DNA of 14,976 bases from an uncultured Treponema sp. (GTDB lineage: Bacteria; Spirochaetota; Spirochaetia; Treponematales; Treponemataceae): contig CALDWC010000109.1 in assembly GCA_937923945.1 (NCBI GenBank), positions 1 through 14,976 of the forward strand, read 5' to 3'. The notes below the pieces were generated by a model. The model searched no databases, was not told the origin of the DNA, and saw only the letters and a list, made by a program, of their open reading frames with translations. Of this stretch, positions 1 to 7,241 are shown in pieces. Numbering within the stretch: position 1 is the stretch's first letter; each line of letters begins with the position of its first letter. The translations under genes and the position numbers were made by a program.

Positions 1-142
1 CTTTTAAAAACTGATGTTTTTAAAAGACTACTTTTCAGTGCCCACCTTTAAAATCGTTGTTTCGCAAATGATCAGATACTCATTGAGAAACAATAGAGAA
101 ATGCTGTTAATGGTGTAAAACCTTTAATCAGCGTTTCTCTAT
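1..142 (+). repeat. Dispersed multi-hairpin repeat, copy A (diverged)
   Basis: This non-coding stretch contains three successive inverted repeats. Hairpin 1 has perfect 11-bp arms at 1-11 and 16-26 with a TGAT loop. Hairpin 2 spans 57-93, pairing TTGTTTCGCAAATG with CATTGAGAAACAA (one bulge). Hairpin 3 has arms 93-106 and 129-142 with one C/T difference. A TCAGTGCCCACCTTTAAAAT block (35-54) sits between hairpins 1 and 2. The same order of elements recurs at 325-488, so this is a second, more diverged copy of one element. No transposase or open reading frame is seen in it. Confidence 0.7.
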
Positions 143-235
143 ACCATCATAAATACCGTTTTTATGCAATATCACCGTGCAGCTAAATTGTCTCATTCGG
201 TAAAAAGATATGCGCATCTCAAACGATTTTTACCG

Positions 236-337
236 CAGTTCCTCCAAATATTTACCAAATAATTAAAATTATTTACCAAATATTTTAAAATATTTGCCGA
301 GAAATTTTAAAAATTTACCAAACTTTTGGAGGTACTG
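236..337. repeat. 21-bp tandem repeat bounded by short inverted repeats
   Basis: Three consecutive 21-bp units starting ATTTACC or ATTTGCC lie at 250-270, 271-291 and 292-312, with a partial fourth unit from 313. The block is bounded by CAGTTCCTCCAAA (236-248) and its near-perfect inverse TTTGGAGGTACTG (325-337, 12 of 13 matching). The right boundary is also the left flank of repeat copy B. The sequence is very A/T-rich, with no convincing start codon plus ribosome-binding site on either strand. From about 143 to 235 I see no recognisable feature. Confidence 0.65.
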
Positions 338-488
338 ATTAATTCAATCGAGAATTAATCAGTGCCCACCTTTAAAATTTATTGTTTCGCAAATGTTCAG
401 AATCTACCTTATTATACTGAACATTGAGAAACAATTAGGAAACGCTGTTAAACGGCGTCAAGCCTTTAATCAGCGTTTCCTTAAAGGT
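325..488 (+). repeat. Dispersed multi-hairpin repeat, copy B (best preserved)
   Basis: Hairpin 1 has perfect 12-bp arms at 334-345 and 352-363 with loop AATCGA. Hairpin 2 spans 381-435, with 20- and 19-nt arms (381-400, 417-435) that pair with a single bulge. Hairpin 3 has perfect 11-bp arms, AGGAAACGCTG (437-447) and its complement (471-481). An outer 8-bp pair, ACCTTTAA (368-375) with TTAAAGGT (481-488), would enclose hairpins 2 and 3 and give a branched fold. It lies 54 bases past the copA stop codon. The interval 489-541 has only a short 7-bp hairpin (521-527/531-537) with no T-run. Confidence 0.75.
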
Positions 489-541
489 ACACGGGAGCAC
501 CGCGCAGAATTATTTACCGGGCATTTTTCGAAAATGCGCCC

Positions 542-3082
542 CTACCCGACTACCGAATAACCGGCATTTTCGATTGCCGCTTTCAGCGATGCAATCGGCA
601 TGTTTTCGGGATGCGTAATCCGCACATTCTTTTTTTCAAGGTCAACATAAGCCGTTACACCTTCCAATTCCTGCAAGGCTTTTTCAACACGGGCTTGGCA
701 ATGGCTGCACGACATTCCGTCAACAAATAAAACCGTTTCTTTCATCGTAAACTCCTTCGGACGTATCCGTTTTTCTTTTAGGTTTAAGTTCACCGTCGGC
801 GTAAATAATTTCAAACGCAGCGCGTTTACCGTTACGGTTACGGAACTGAGACTCATCGCAAATGCAGCAAAACCGGGATTCATCGTTATTCCGACCGCAG
901 TAAATACTCCCGCCGCAATCGGCACGCAAAGCGAATTATAAAAAAGCGCAAAAAATAAATTTTGCTTGATTGTTCGCATCGTGCGCTTACTCAAGTCAAA
1001 AAATGCGGCAACCGTCAAAAGGCTGTCGTTAATTACCACCGCGTCCGCACTTCCAATCGCAATGTCGGTTCCGCTTCCCAGAGCAAGTCCGATATCGGCA
1101 CTTGCCAGCGTCGGCGCATCGTTAATGCCGTCCCCGACAAATGCAACGAGACCGTTCGTTTCCTTTTTAATTTCGGTAAGCGCCTGTTGTTTTTCACCGG
1201 GGAGAAGCTGCGATTTAAAACCGTCGAGTTCCAACTCTCGTGCAGTGCGTTCCGCAGTTTGAGCGTTATCACCGGTGAGCATTGCAGTCTGTATTCCGTT
1301 ATTTTTTAAAAAGGAAATTGTTTCTTTCGCTGAATTTTTTACCGTATCACGGGCAGCAAGACGGGCGATAATTTTCCGCTCAATAATCACATACATAACC
1401 GTTTGATAATTTTTTTTATCATTGAAGACCGGCGGTTCAATGTTTAAATCGGACAAAACTTTTTCATTGCCGATATGTATTTTTTTCCCCAAGCACGAAG
1501 CAATCGCTTCCATTTCCGGAACCGTTTGCTCTGCGACAATTTCCGCTTCAATGCCTTTTCCGGGAAGGACACGAAAACCGGTTACTGCAAGCGGGAAAAT
1601 ATTTTTTTCCTGCATTGCCTGCACAATCGCTTTTGCCGCCGGATGCTCCGAATAGGTTTCACAGCTTCCCGCAATTTGTAAAATATCGCTTTCACTGAAA
1701 CGAGAATCAAACACTTCAATTGTTTCAAGTTCCAAATTACCGGTGGTCAGCGTTCCGGTTTTATCAAACACAACCGCTTTCACTTTACTGAAACTTTCAA
1801 GTGACTGGGCATCTTTTACCAAAATGCCGTGACGGGCAGCTTCCCCGACGGCGACCATAACCGCAGTCGGCGTTGCCAATCCGAGTGCACAGGGACAGGC
1901 AACCACCAAGACGGAAACCGCATGGGAAAAACTTTGCGGAAAATTTTTCGTGATAAAAAACTGCACGAAAAAAGTAACGAGCGAAATGGCAATAATCGCC
2001 GGTACAAAAAAAAGGCTGATCGTGTCGGCAAGTTTTGCAATAGCAGGTTTTGAAGACGACGCTTCTTCCACCATTGCAATAATGTGCGCAAGCGTCGTGT
2101 CCGCTCCGACTTTCTCCGCTTTCATTTTTACCGCACCGGTAACATTGATACTGCCGCTGATCACCGAATCGTTTTGTTCTTTCGTTTCGGGGAGACTTTC
2201 TCCGGTAATGGCGGATGTATCAAAGTCGGAAATTCCTTCCACGATAACACCGTCAACGGGGACTGTTTCACCGGGACGCACCAAAAGAATATCCGATACC
2301 AAAATTTGTTCGCTCGGAATTTCTTCCATTATGCCGTTCCGAATCACCGTTGTTTTTTTCGGCACCAAATTTAAAAGCGCCGTTACCGAATCGGATGTTT
2401 TTTTCTTGGCTTTCGCTTCCATGAATTTTCCCAGCGTAACAAAGGTTAAAATCATCGAAGCGGAATCAAAATACAAATGATGCAGGAGCTGTTCATCAAG
2501 CGGAAGTCCCGTCTCAAATGCGTGGAAAATTTTAAACAAGGTAGTCAGTCCATACACAAGCGATGCGATGCTGCCGACCGCAATGAGCGAATTCATATTC
2601 GGCGCAAAGGCAGCCAAAAGTTTTATTCCGTTGGCAAGCAGTGCGCGGTTAACCACGACAATCGGCACGAGCAGCAAAAACTGCATAAACGCAAAGGTGA
2701 GCGGTCGGCTCGGATTAAACACCGGAAGCGTCAGGTGAACCATTGGCGCCATCGAAATAATAAAAAGCGGTACGGAAAAACACAGAGAAACGATGAGCCG
2801 CATTTTTAAATCACCCACATCGTCGGCACTATTTTTTTGATGTGGCAGTACTTTCGATTCCGCCTTCGCGGTATCGGGTACGGCAGCATAGCCCGCTTTT
2901 TTGACCGCAGCAATGATAGTGTCATCGGTGCAGGCGGTTTCGTCATATCGCACGTGCATTTTACCGGTCAGTAAATTCACTTGACAAAACCGAACTCCGT
3001 TCACACCGGATACAGCTTTTTCAACGCGGGCGGAACATGCCGCGCAGGACATACCGGTTACGATATATATTTTTTCGCTCAT
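542..3082 (-). CDS. copA: Cu(+)-translocating P1B-type ATPase with a fused C-terminal CopZ-like domain
   Basis: An 846-aa inner-membrane pump expected to export Cu(+) from the cytoplasm. The N-terminal heavy-metal-associated domain (about 1-68) carries GMSCAAC at 10-16. P-type motifs follow in order: TGES (293-296), the membrane metal site CPC (396-398), the phosphorylation site DKTGTLT (D440), SEHP (478-481), TGDN (603-606) and GDGINDAP (650-657). The last membrane helices carry YN (715-716) and MSLSS (743-747), as in copper-type P1B-1 pumps, which argues against Zn/Cd specificity. Unusually, a second metal-binding domain with GMSCSHC (789-795) follows the last helix, at about 780-846. It looks like a complete CopZ chaperone and has its own Shine-Dalgarno and ATG in frame. 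The ATG start sits 6 nt past a -10 box with no Shine-Dalgarno. A later start would cut into the first strand of the metal-binding domain. Confidence 0.95.
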   Translation of the reverse strand: MSEKIYIVTGMSCAACSARVEKAVSGVNGVRFCQVNLLTGKMHVRYDETACTDDTIIAAVKKAGYAAVPDTAKAESKVLPHQKNSADDVGDLKMRLIVSLCFSVPLFIISMAPMVHLTLPVFNPSRPLTFAFMQFLLLVPIVVVNRALLANGIKLLAAFAPNMNSLIAVGSIASLVYGLTTLFKIFHAFETGLPLDEQLLHHLYFDSASMILTFVTLGKFMEAKAKKKTSDSVTALLNLVPKKTTVIRNGIMEEIPSEQILVSDILLVRPGETVPVDGVIVEGISDFDTSAITGESLPETKEQNDSVISGSINVTGAVKMKAEKVGADTTLAHIIAMVEEASSSKPAIAKLADTISLFFVPAIIAISLVTFFVQFFITKNFPQSFSHAVSVLVVACPCALGLATPTAVMVAVGEAARHGILVKDAQSLESFSKVKAVVFDKTGTLTTGNLELETIEVFDSRFSESDILQIAGSCETYSEHPAAKAIVQAMQEKNIFPLAVTGFRVLPGKGIEAEIVAEQTVPEMEAIASCLGKKIHIGNEKVLSDLNIEPPVFNDKKNYQTVMYVIIERKIIARLAARDTVKNSAKETISFLKNNGIQTAMLTGDNAQTAERTARELELDGFKSQLLPGEKQQALTEIKKETNGLVAFVGDGINDAPTLASADIGLALGSGTDIAIGSADAVVINDSLLTVAAFFDLSKRTMRTIKQNLFFALFYNSLCVPIAAGVFTAVGITMNPGFAAFAMSLSSVTVTVNALRLKLFTPTVNLNLKEKRIRPKEFTMKETVLFVDGMSCSHCQARVEKALQELEGVTAYVDLEKKNVRITHPENMPIASLKAAIENAGYSVVG
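743..757 (-). promoter_or_regulatory. Internal Shine-Dalgarno and in-frame ATG for a possible free CopZ
   Basis: Within the copA frame, AAGGAG (752-757) lies 6 nt before an ATG (743-745), which is codon 780. Translation from here would give a 67-residue protein (542-745) beginning MKETVLFVDGMSCSHC, the size and layout of a free CopZ copper chaperone. The site is stronger than anything in front of copA itself. Either the cell makes both the fusion and a free CopZ, or this is the relic of a separate copZ gene joined to copA by loss of a stop codon. Sequence alone cannot say which. Confidence 0.6.
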
Positions 3083-3088
3083 AAAAAA

Positions 3089-3117
3089 AGTATACTGAAA
3101 ATCGGCACAACCGTCAA
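3089..3117 (-). promoter_or_regulatory. copA promoter, apparently giving a leaderless mRNA
   Basis: On the minus strand TTGACG (-35, 3112-3117) and TATACT (-10, 3089-3094) are separated by 17 nt. Only six T residues (3083-3088) lie between the -10 box and the copA ATG, so the expected start of transcription falls on or next to the A of the start codon. No Shine-Dalgarno is present. I found no obvious CopY- or CsoR-type operator here. Confidence 0.7.
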
Positions 3118-3142
3118 TAATTTTTTACTGCATTACTACTAT

Positions 3143-5983
3143 TTAGTTTCCGAAACCGGTGAAAGCCGAAAGTTTACTGTCAATCCCAAACGTGAGAATA
3201 TCTTCCGTGCCGTCTCCGTTCACATCGAAGAATACGGGATTACTCATTCCTGAAACGGGGAAGCCGTTCAGCAAAGCAAGCTGCGGTGAATACGCATACA
3301 CGGCGTTACCGCCTCCCGAGACAAAAACTTCGTCCTGATTGTCGGCGGTAATATCGCGGAGCGTCAGTTGCATATCATCGGCATAGTGCGGAAGTTTCAC
3401 GAACGCCGTTTCCGAGCCGTCAACTTCCAAGCGGTGCAAAACACCTGCGGTATCCAGCACAAAGAAACTGTTTAAACTCTTTGAATACACCGGCTGTACA
3501 CGAACGGAAAAGCCCAGCTCTTTTTCATACCGTTGTACGACACTGTCTTCACGGCTAAAATCGTGCAAGGTGTATACGCCCGATTCGGTAAAGTTTGCCA
3601 TCAGTGCAGCCCGTTTTGCACCTTCAAAAATCACCGGCTGTACCGCCGAAATTCCGTCAAGTTCAATCGGCGTACGGCAGCCCGTTCCGTCGGTTTGTAA
3701 AAAATACACTTGGCTGTCAAAACTTCGCGGCAAAGCAATCAATATGTCGCTTTTATACAAAAGCGGCGCCGCAGTCATTTTTGCGTCGATGTCATCCGAA
3801 AGGCGCACTTCGCCCGAAGCGTTTACCAACGCGAGCTTTGCTTCATCCCGCAAAGAAAAAGCACACGCGCCGTTCGGCAGGACGAGCAGTTCCCCGACAC
3901 TTTTTTTTCCGGTTAAAACCGGCGAACGCAGCGATTCAAGGTTTTCATTCATTTTGTACACCGTGCCGTTTTTGGATAAAGCCCAAACCGCTTTGAGGTT
4001 ATTGCCTTCCAGTTCAAGCGTAATAGTCGTCTTTGAATCGGTTTTTATTTCGCTGATTCGATCTTCAATCGTGTTATACGAAAAAAGTTTTTCTCCCATT
4101 GACCAAAACACATACGGCACACCGCCTTTTGTTTTTGCCGCATACAGCGAGCCGTAGAGTTTTCCGCTTACTTGCTTGGGAAAACTGGAAATCACTTTGA
4201 GTGCTTGTCGCTCTTTTTGGACGGCATAAAAAGTAAAAGCGGATTCATTTCCGCCTTTTAAGTTGAACGATAAAATACCGGTTCCGTAATGCGAAAGAAA
4301 TTTTCCGAGCATTTTATTTTGCTGCATAAAAAACGGAATGCTTCGATCCAAATCGTAATACAACAAAAACGAAGTTTCAGATGAAATATTTTTCAGCATT
4401 TTTTTTATAGTCTCGTTTTTGGTGAGGGTGTCCCCGTTTTTATATGCGGCCTTATACTTTGCAATGCCTTCCGCACTTTCCGAAAAAAACACAAAACCGT
4501 CATCAATAAAATAAAACGGTCTCGGTAAATCAATACGGAGCAATTTCAGCAAAAATGTAATTGCAGGCGGAAACACAATGCGTGAAATTCGAATTCCGTC
4601 AACGACCGTTGTTGAATTTTGATCTATCAACATGGACGCAAACAGTTTTTCAAAAAACGCATTGCACGCCTGTTTATCTTGTATCGAAGTAAAAAACACC
4701 GGGGCGGAAATCGAGTCGAGCGCAAACACGCCCGCTTCTTCACCGATCCAAGAAAGCATCAGCTGCTCAATCGGAGCGCCCAATAAGTTTTTTGTCAGTT
4801 TATCCGCATTTTTATATGCCGCTTTTATCTCATCGGTAAAAAAAGGTTGCAAGTTTTTCAAAAGTTCATCGGGTGTAGAAAAATTTAAAAGCGTAAAATA
4901 TTCAACCGTTTCGGGAATGCGGGTAAGCACTTTCGGCACGGAAGCTTTATTCGCGAAAATATTTTTGAGTTCGCCGCTTTCGGTATGGAGTTTTAAATCG
5001 CCGCCGATTTTGATTGAATCGTTTTTGAGAATAAAATTAACATTACTCCGTTCCGAAAAGGTAATTTCATTGAGGATATTCGCCATCAAACCTTTCGACG
5101 GCGTTAAACTCGGCATCACTTCGTTTAAATCGGCTAATATATTTATCGTTCCTTTTTTATTTTTTTGCAAATCGGCAATTAAGGCTTTTCGGAATTTATA
5201 ATCGTTTTCTTTTATGCATGCGGTAAAATCGCTCTCTTCCGTATGTGCGGTAATTTTTACAAGAACCAAGTTTTTATAAAAACGGAAAAAGATAACCGTT
5301 CCTCCCATGAGGTCGTAGGTGAAATACTTTCCCGCACTGTCCTTGCAAATTTCAATATCGCCAAGACCGGCATCAATAAAAAGGTGCGGATTACATTTTA
5401 ACACGAGCGGTAAAAGGCGGGTAACGCTTGAGCGGAAACCTAAATCCGCAAAAAGATAAAAGTCAGTACCGTCATTCGTCGGATAAACGGCAACGTCGGT
5501 ACGCACATTTGCTAAACTCGAAAAAAGTTTGCTCGAAAGGAAATCATTTGCACGCAATGCTTTTACAACCGAATACACTGCCGCTAAACTTTTATCCGAA
5601 AGCACTTCATCAAGTGCTTGCAACTCAAGCGTTTGGTTTAAAAGCTTTGAGGCGGACGGTACGGAAACATACAATGAAAACTGTTCCGGCACATGCTTTT
5701 CAATGCTCGTCCGTGCAATCGTGCAGTATAAAACCCACACGAGAGCAACGGCGAGTACCGTTACGACAACACCGAAAATAACTTTCAAAACCGTAACCAA
5801 AGGATTTTTTTTCTTTTTTGTTTTTACGATTTTTTCACCGGCAGCGCTTTTTGGGGGGACAGCTGCTTTTTCATCACCATTCACCGTTTCAACGGTAGCG
5901 TCCGCAAATTCTTCATTTGTGTTTGCAGCTTCCGGCACCGGCTGCATCGTTTCATCGATTCCATTCGTTGTATCGTCATGCAT
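3143..5983 (-). CDS. Large membrane-anchored extracytoplasmic protein, FG-GAP-like C-terminus, function unknown
   Basis: A 946-aa protein I do not recognise by name. Residues 1-50 are acidic and low-complexity, followed by a Lys-rich stretch (KTKKKK, 54-59) and one hydrophobic helix (about 61-90). By the positive-inside rule the short N-terminus is cytoplasmic and the remaining roughly 850 residues lie outside the inner membrane. The first third after the helix has a mixed alpha/beta look, with a 'PEQFSLYVSVP' opening resembling DUF3352-like proteins (a comparison to test, not a claim). From about 620 onward the sequence becomes beta-rich and repetitive, as in beta-propellers. It ends with two Asp-rich calcium-loop-like segments, DITADNQDEVFV and DVNGDGTEDIL (920-930), typical of FG-GAP repeats. 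The ATG start has AAGGAG (5992-5997) 8 nt upstream. The 60-bp gap to copA holds only the copA promoter, and no terminator is visible. Confidence 0.85.
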   Translation of the reverse strand: MHDDTTNGIDETMQPVPEAANTNEEFADATVETVNGDEKAAVPPKSAAGEKIVKTKKKKNPLVTVLKVIFGVVVTVLAVALVWVLYCTIARTSIEKHVPEQFSLYVSVPSASKLLNQTLELQALDEVLSDKSLAAVYSVVKALRANDFLSSKLFSSLANVRTDVAVYPTNDGTDFYLFADLGFRSSVTRLLPLVLKCNPHLFIDAGLGDIEICKDSAGKYFTYDLMGGTVIFFRFYKNLVLVKITAHTEESDFTACIKENDYKFRKALIADLQKNKKGTINILADLNEVMPSLTPSKGLMANILNEITFSERSNVNFILKNDSIKIGGDLKLHTESGELKNIFANKASVPKVLTRIPETVEYFTLLNFSTPDELLKNLQPFFTDEIKAAYKNADKLTKNLLGAPIEQLMLSWIGEEAGVFALDSISAPVFFTSIQDKQACNAFFEKLFASMLIDQNSTTVVDGIRISRIVFPPAITFLLKLLRIDLPRPFYFIDDGFVFFSESAEGIAKYKAAYKNGDTLTKNETIKKMLKNISSETSFLLYYDLDRSIPFFMQQNKMLGKFLSHYGTGILSFNLKGGNESAFTFYAVQKERQALKVISSFPKQVSGKLYGSLYAAKTKGGVPYVFWSMGEKLFSYNTIEDRISEIKTDSKTTITLELEGNNLKAVWALSKNGTVYKMNENLESLRSPVLTGKKSVGELLVLPNGACAFSLRDEAKLALVNASGEVRLSDDIDAKMTAAPLLYKSDILIALPRSFDSQVYFLQTDGTGCRTPIELDGISAVQPVIFEGAKRAALMANFTESGVYTLHDFSREDSVVQRYEKELGFSVRVQPVYSKSLNSFFVLDTAGVLHRLEVDGSETAFVKLPHYADDMQLTLRDITADNQDEVFVSGGGNAVYAYSPQLALLNGFPVSGMSNPVFFDVNGDGTEDILTFGIDSKLSAFTGFGN

Positions 5984-6016
5984 AACGTAATCTCCTTAAA
6001 GCATGGGGCAAAATTG

Positions 6017-6028
6017 TAATCAGCGTTT
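6017..6028 (+). repeat. Fragment of the dispersed repeat (hairpin 3, right arm)
   Basis: TAATCAGCGTTT matches the right arm of hairpin 3 in the repeat copies at 1-142 and 325-488. It lies in the 5' untranslated region of the 946-aa gene. At 12 nt it could be chance, but a second and longer match lies about 90 bases away. Confidence 0.35.
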
Positions 6029-6065
6029 AATAAAAGCGATTATGTACAAGTCGCCTTGTATATTA

Positions 6066-6093
6066 AGTATAGCAAAAACGGTAAAATGTTCAA
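6066..6093 (-). promoter_or_regulatory. Promoter of the 946-aa gene
   Basis: On the minus strand TTGAAC (-35, 6088-6093) and TATACT (-10, 6066-6071) are 16 nt apart. The predicted transcript has a leader of about 75 nt containing a short inverted repeat, TACAAG (6045-6050) with CTTGTA (6055-6060), and then the Shine-Dalgarno AAGGAG. Confidence 0.6.
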
Positions 6094-6116
6094 TGCAGAT
6101 TACGGAGTAAACAGGA

Positions 6117-6140
6117 TCAAGCTTCTAATCAGCGTTTCCT
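6117..6140 (+). repeat. Fragment of the dispersed repeat at the end of the 326-aa gene
   Basis: TCAAGCTTCTAATCAGCGTT followed by TCCT matches the loop and right arm of hairpin 3 of copy B (458-481), with two differences. It overlaps the first two positions of the minus-strand stop codon at 6139-6141, so the end of that gene is set by, or has grown into, repeat sequence. Confidence 0.6.
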
Positions 6141-7119
6141 ATTGATACATAATAAAATACGGACGCGGCTTTAACTGCAAAACCTGCTCCGGCGTCATCA
6201 GCGGAATATCGTACCCCGCTCCGGCAACCGTCGGTTTCGTAAAAAGTTTGAACGACTTAAGCGGCATATTGGTTGCCAGCGCATTGTACGCGTATGTTTG
6301 CCGCTTTAAAGAAGGATTGCCGTGCCCATCCGAACAGTGAATGAGCTGCACTTTTTCGTAATTGCTTTTTACCTGACTTCGGTTGGAAATCATTACCGCA
6401 TTGAATTGGTGAATTATAAAAAAACGTTTATCGAGGATATTGTGGGCAATCATATAATCCTGCATCATCTGTTGTGCCATATTAATATCGGCAGCCGTCA
6501 CCGAACCGATTTCCCGCATCGGCTTCGTTGTATGCCACTCCGGATCAATCGCAAGGTGAACATTCGGATATTTTAAAAAAGGAAGAATTGCATCCATCGC
6601 ATTTTTTACCCCGAAGCGTCCGATTTGATGATCAAGAACCACATACCAGCCACGCTCCGCCGCATATTCGATATATCGCTTTACCGTTGAATCGCGCAAT
6701 AAACCGATATCCCCGCCCGGAAAGCACGTACCGTAGATGATGTATAGCACCGGAATGACACCGCGGTTCCCGTTTGCGTCATCATACATTTTCACGTAAT
6801 TTTCAACAATGGTGTCGAGTTCTTCTAACTTATACTGCCCCAAAACGCCCATCGTATAAGCGTTCGGCTTTCCGTAAATACCGACTAAATCGTTATTGAG
6901 TAAAACCGACTGCAGACGGATATAATCCGGTTTTTGTGATGCTTCATATTCAGCAAATGCTTGTACATTATATCCGGAATAAACCTTCGTAAAAGCCGCT
7001 ATATTTTCCCGAAACAGCGCTTTCGGAAAAATAGGATCAACTCCCGCAGAAATAATGTCGGCAGCTGTTACCCACAAACAGCACCCGATTAAAAAGACAC
7101 CGATAAAAAAATTACGCAT
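6139..7119 (-). CDS. Exported protein of unknown function, possible TIM-barrel fold
   Basis: A 326-aa protein from the chosen ATG. It begins MRNFFIGVFLIGCC, a short hydrophobic signal. It could be cleaved as a lipoprotein at LIGC (Cys13) or as an ordinary signal after VTA, so the protein probably sits in the periplasm or on the outer envelope. The body has regularly spaced beta strands ending in acidic or polar residues: VVLDHQIGR (160-168), HLAIDPEWHT (188-197) and FFIIHQF (233-239). That pattern suits an (alpha/beta)8 barrel with hydrolase-like acidic residues, but I cannot name the family. The frame stays open upstream to a TTG at 7171-7173, which directly abuts the predicted -10 box and so would precede the transcription start. 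The ATG at 7117-7119 is therefore preferred, although its Shine-Dalgarno is weak. A repeat fragment overlaps its stop codon. Confidence 0.8.
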   Translation of the reverse strand: MRNFFIGVFLIGCCLWVTAADIISAGVDPIFPKALFRENIAAFTKVYSGYNVQAFAEYEASQKPDYIRLQSVLLNNDLVGIYGKPNAYTMGVLGQYKLEELDTIVENYVKMYDDANGNRGVIPVLYIIYGTCFPGGDIGLLRDSTVKRYIEYAAERGWYVVLDHQIGRFGVKNAMDAILPFLKYPNVHLAIDPEWHTTKPMREIGSVTAADINMAQQMMQDYMIAHNILDKRFFIIHQFNAVMISNRSQVKSNYEKVQLIHCSDGHGNPSLKRQTYAYNALATNMPLKSFKLFTKPTVAGAGYDIPLMTPEQVLQLKPRPYFIMYQ

Positions 7120-7164
7120 TATTATCAATTTCGGAAAATAAATAAAATTCTTGAGAAGATAATA

Positions 7165-7192
7165 AATATACAAAAAAATAAAAAACCTTCAA
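7165..7192 (-). promoter_or_regulatory. Promoter of the 326-aa exported protein
   Basis: On the minus strand TTGAAG (7187-7192) and TATATT (7165-7170) are 16 nt apart. The start of transcription would fall near 7158, about 40 nt before the chosen ATG. It is divergent from the tRNA promoter, and the two -35 boxes are only 7 bp apart. Confidence 0.5.
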
Positions 7193-7199
7193 AAATGAC

Positions 7200-7228
7200 T
7201 TGACAAAAAGAAGAAACTTTGATATACT
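7200..7228 (+). promoter_or_regulatory. tRNA-Val promoter
   Basis: A consensus -35 box TTGACA (7200-7205) and TATACT (7223-7228) with the ideal 17-nt spacing. The first base of the tRNA is 13 nt after the -10 box, so the 5' leader removed by RNase P would be only a few bases. Confidence 0.85.
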
Positions 7229-7241
7229 GGAAAAATCATAC

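Noticed and set aside
131..218. Minus-strand 29-codon frame starting ATG at 218
   Set aside because: It has no Shine-Dalgarno at a workable distance and ends inside repeat copy A.
250..330. Regularly spaced repeats that might suggest a CRISPR array
   Set aside because: The 21-bp units are directly adjacent with no unique spacers, and no cas genes are present.
447..453. GTTAAAC, which fits the GTTRRRY half of an integron attC site, within repeat hairpin 3
   Set aside because: Copy A has GTTAATG, which does not fit; no RYYYAAC partner is placed correctly, and there is no integrase or cassette array.
519..541. Hairpin GCATTTT/AAAATGC just past the copA stop as a terminator
   Set aside because: The stem is short and A/T-rich, and no T-run follows on the minus strand.
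1950..2480. Plus-strand frame of 176 codons inside copA
   Set aside because: Antisense shadow of the ATPase, whose motifs are intact on the minus strand; the translated product has no recognisable features.
3570..4157. Plus-strand frame of 195 codons opposite the 946-aa gene
   Set aside because: Shadow frame with no ribosome-binding site or domain-like pattern; so too the frame at 4632-5201.
7120..7173. TTG-initiated longer form of the 326-aa protein
   Set aside because: The TTG directly abuts the predicted -10 box and so precedes the expected transcription start, and it would put 18 residues before the signal peptide.
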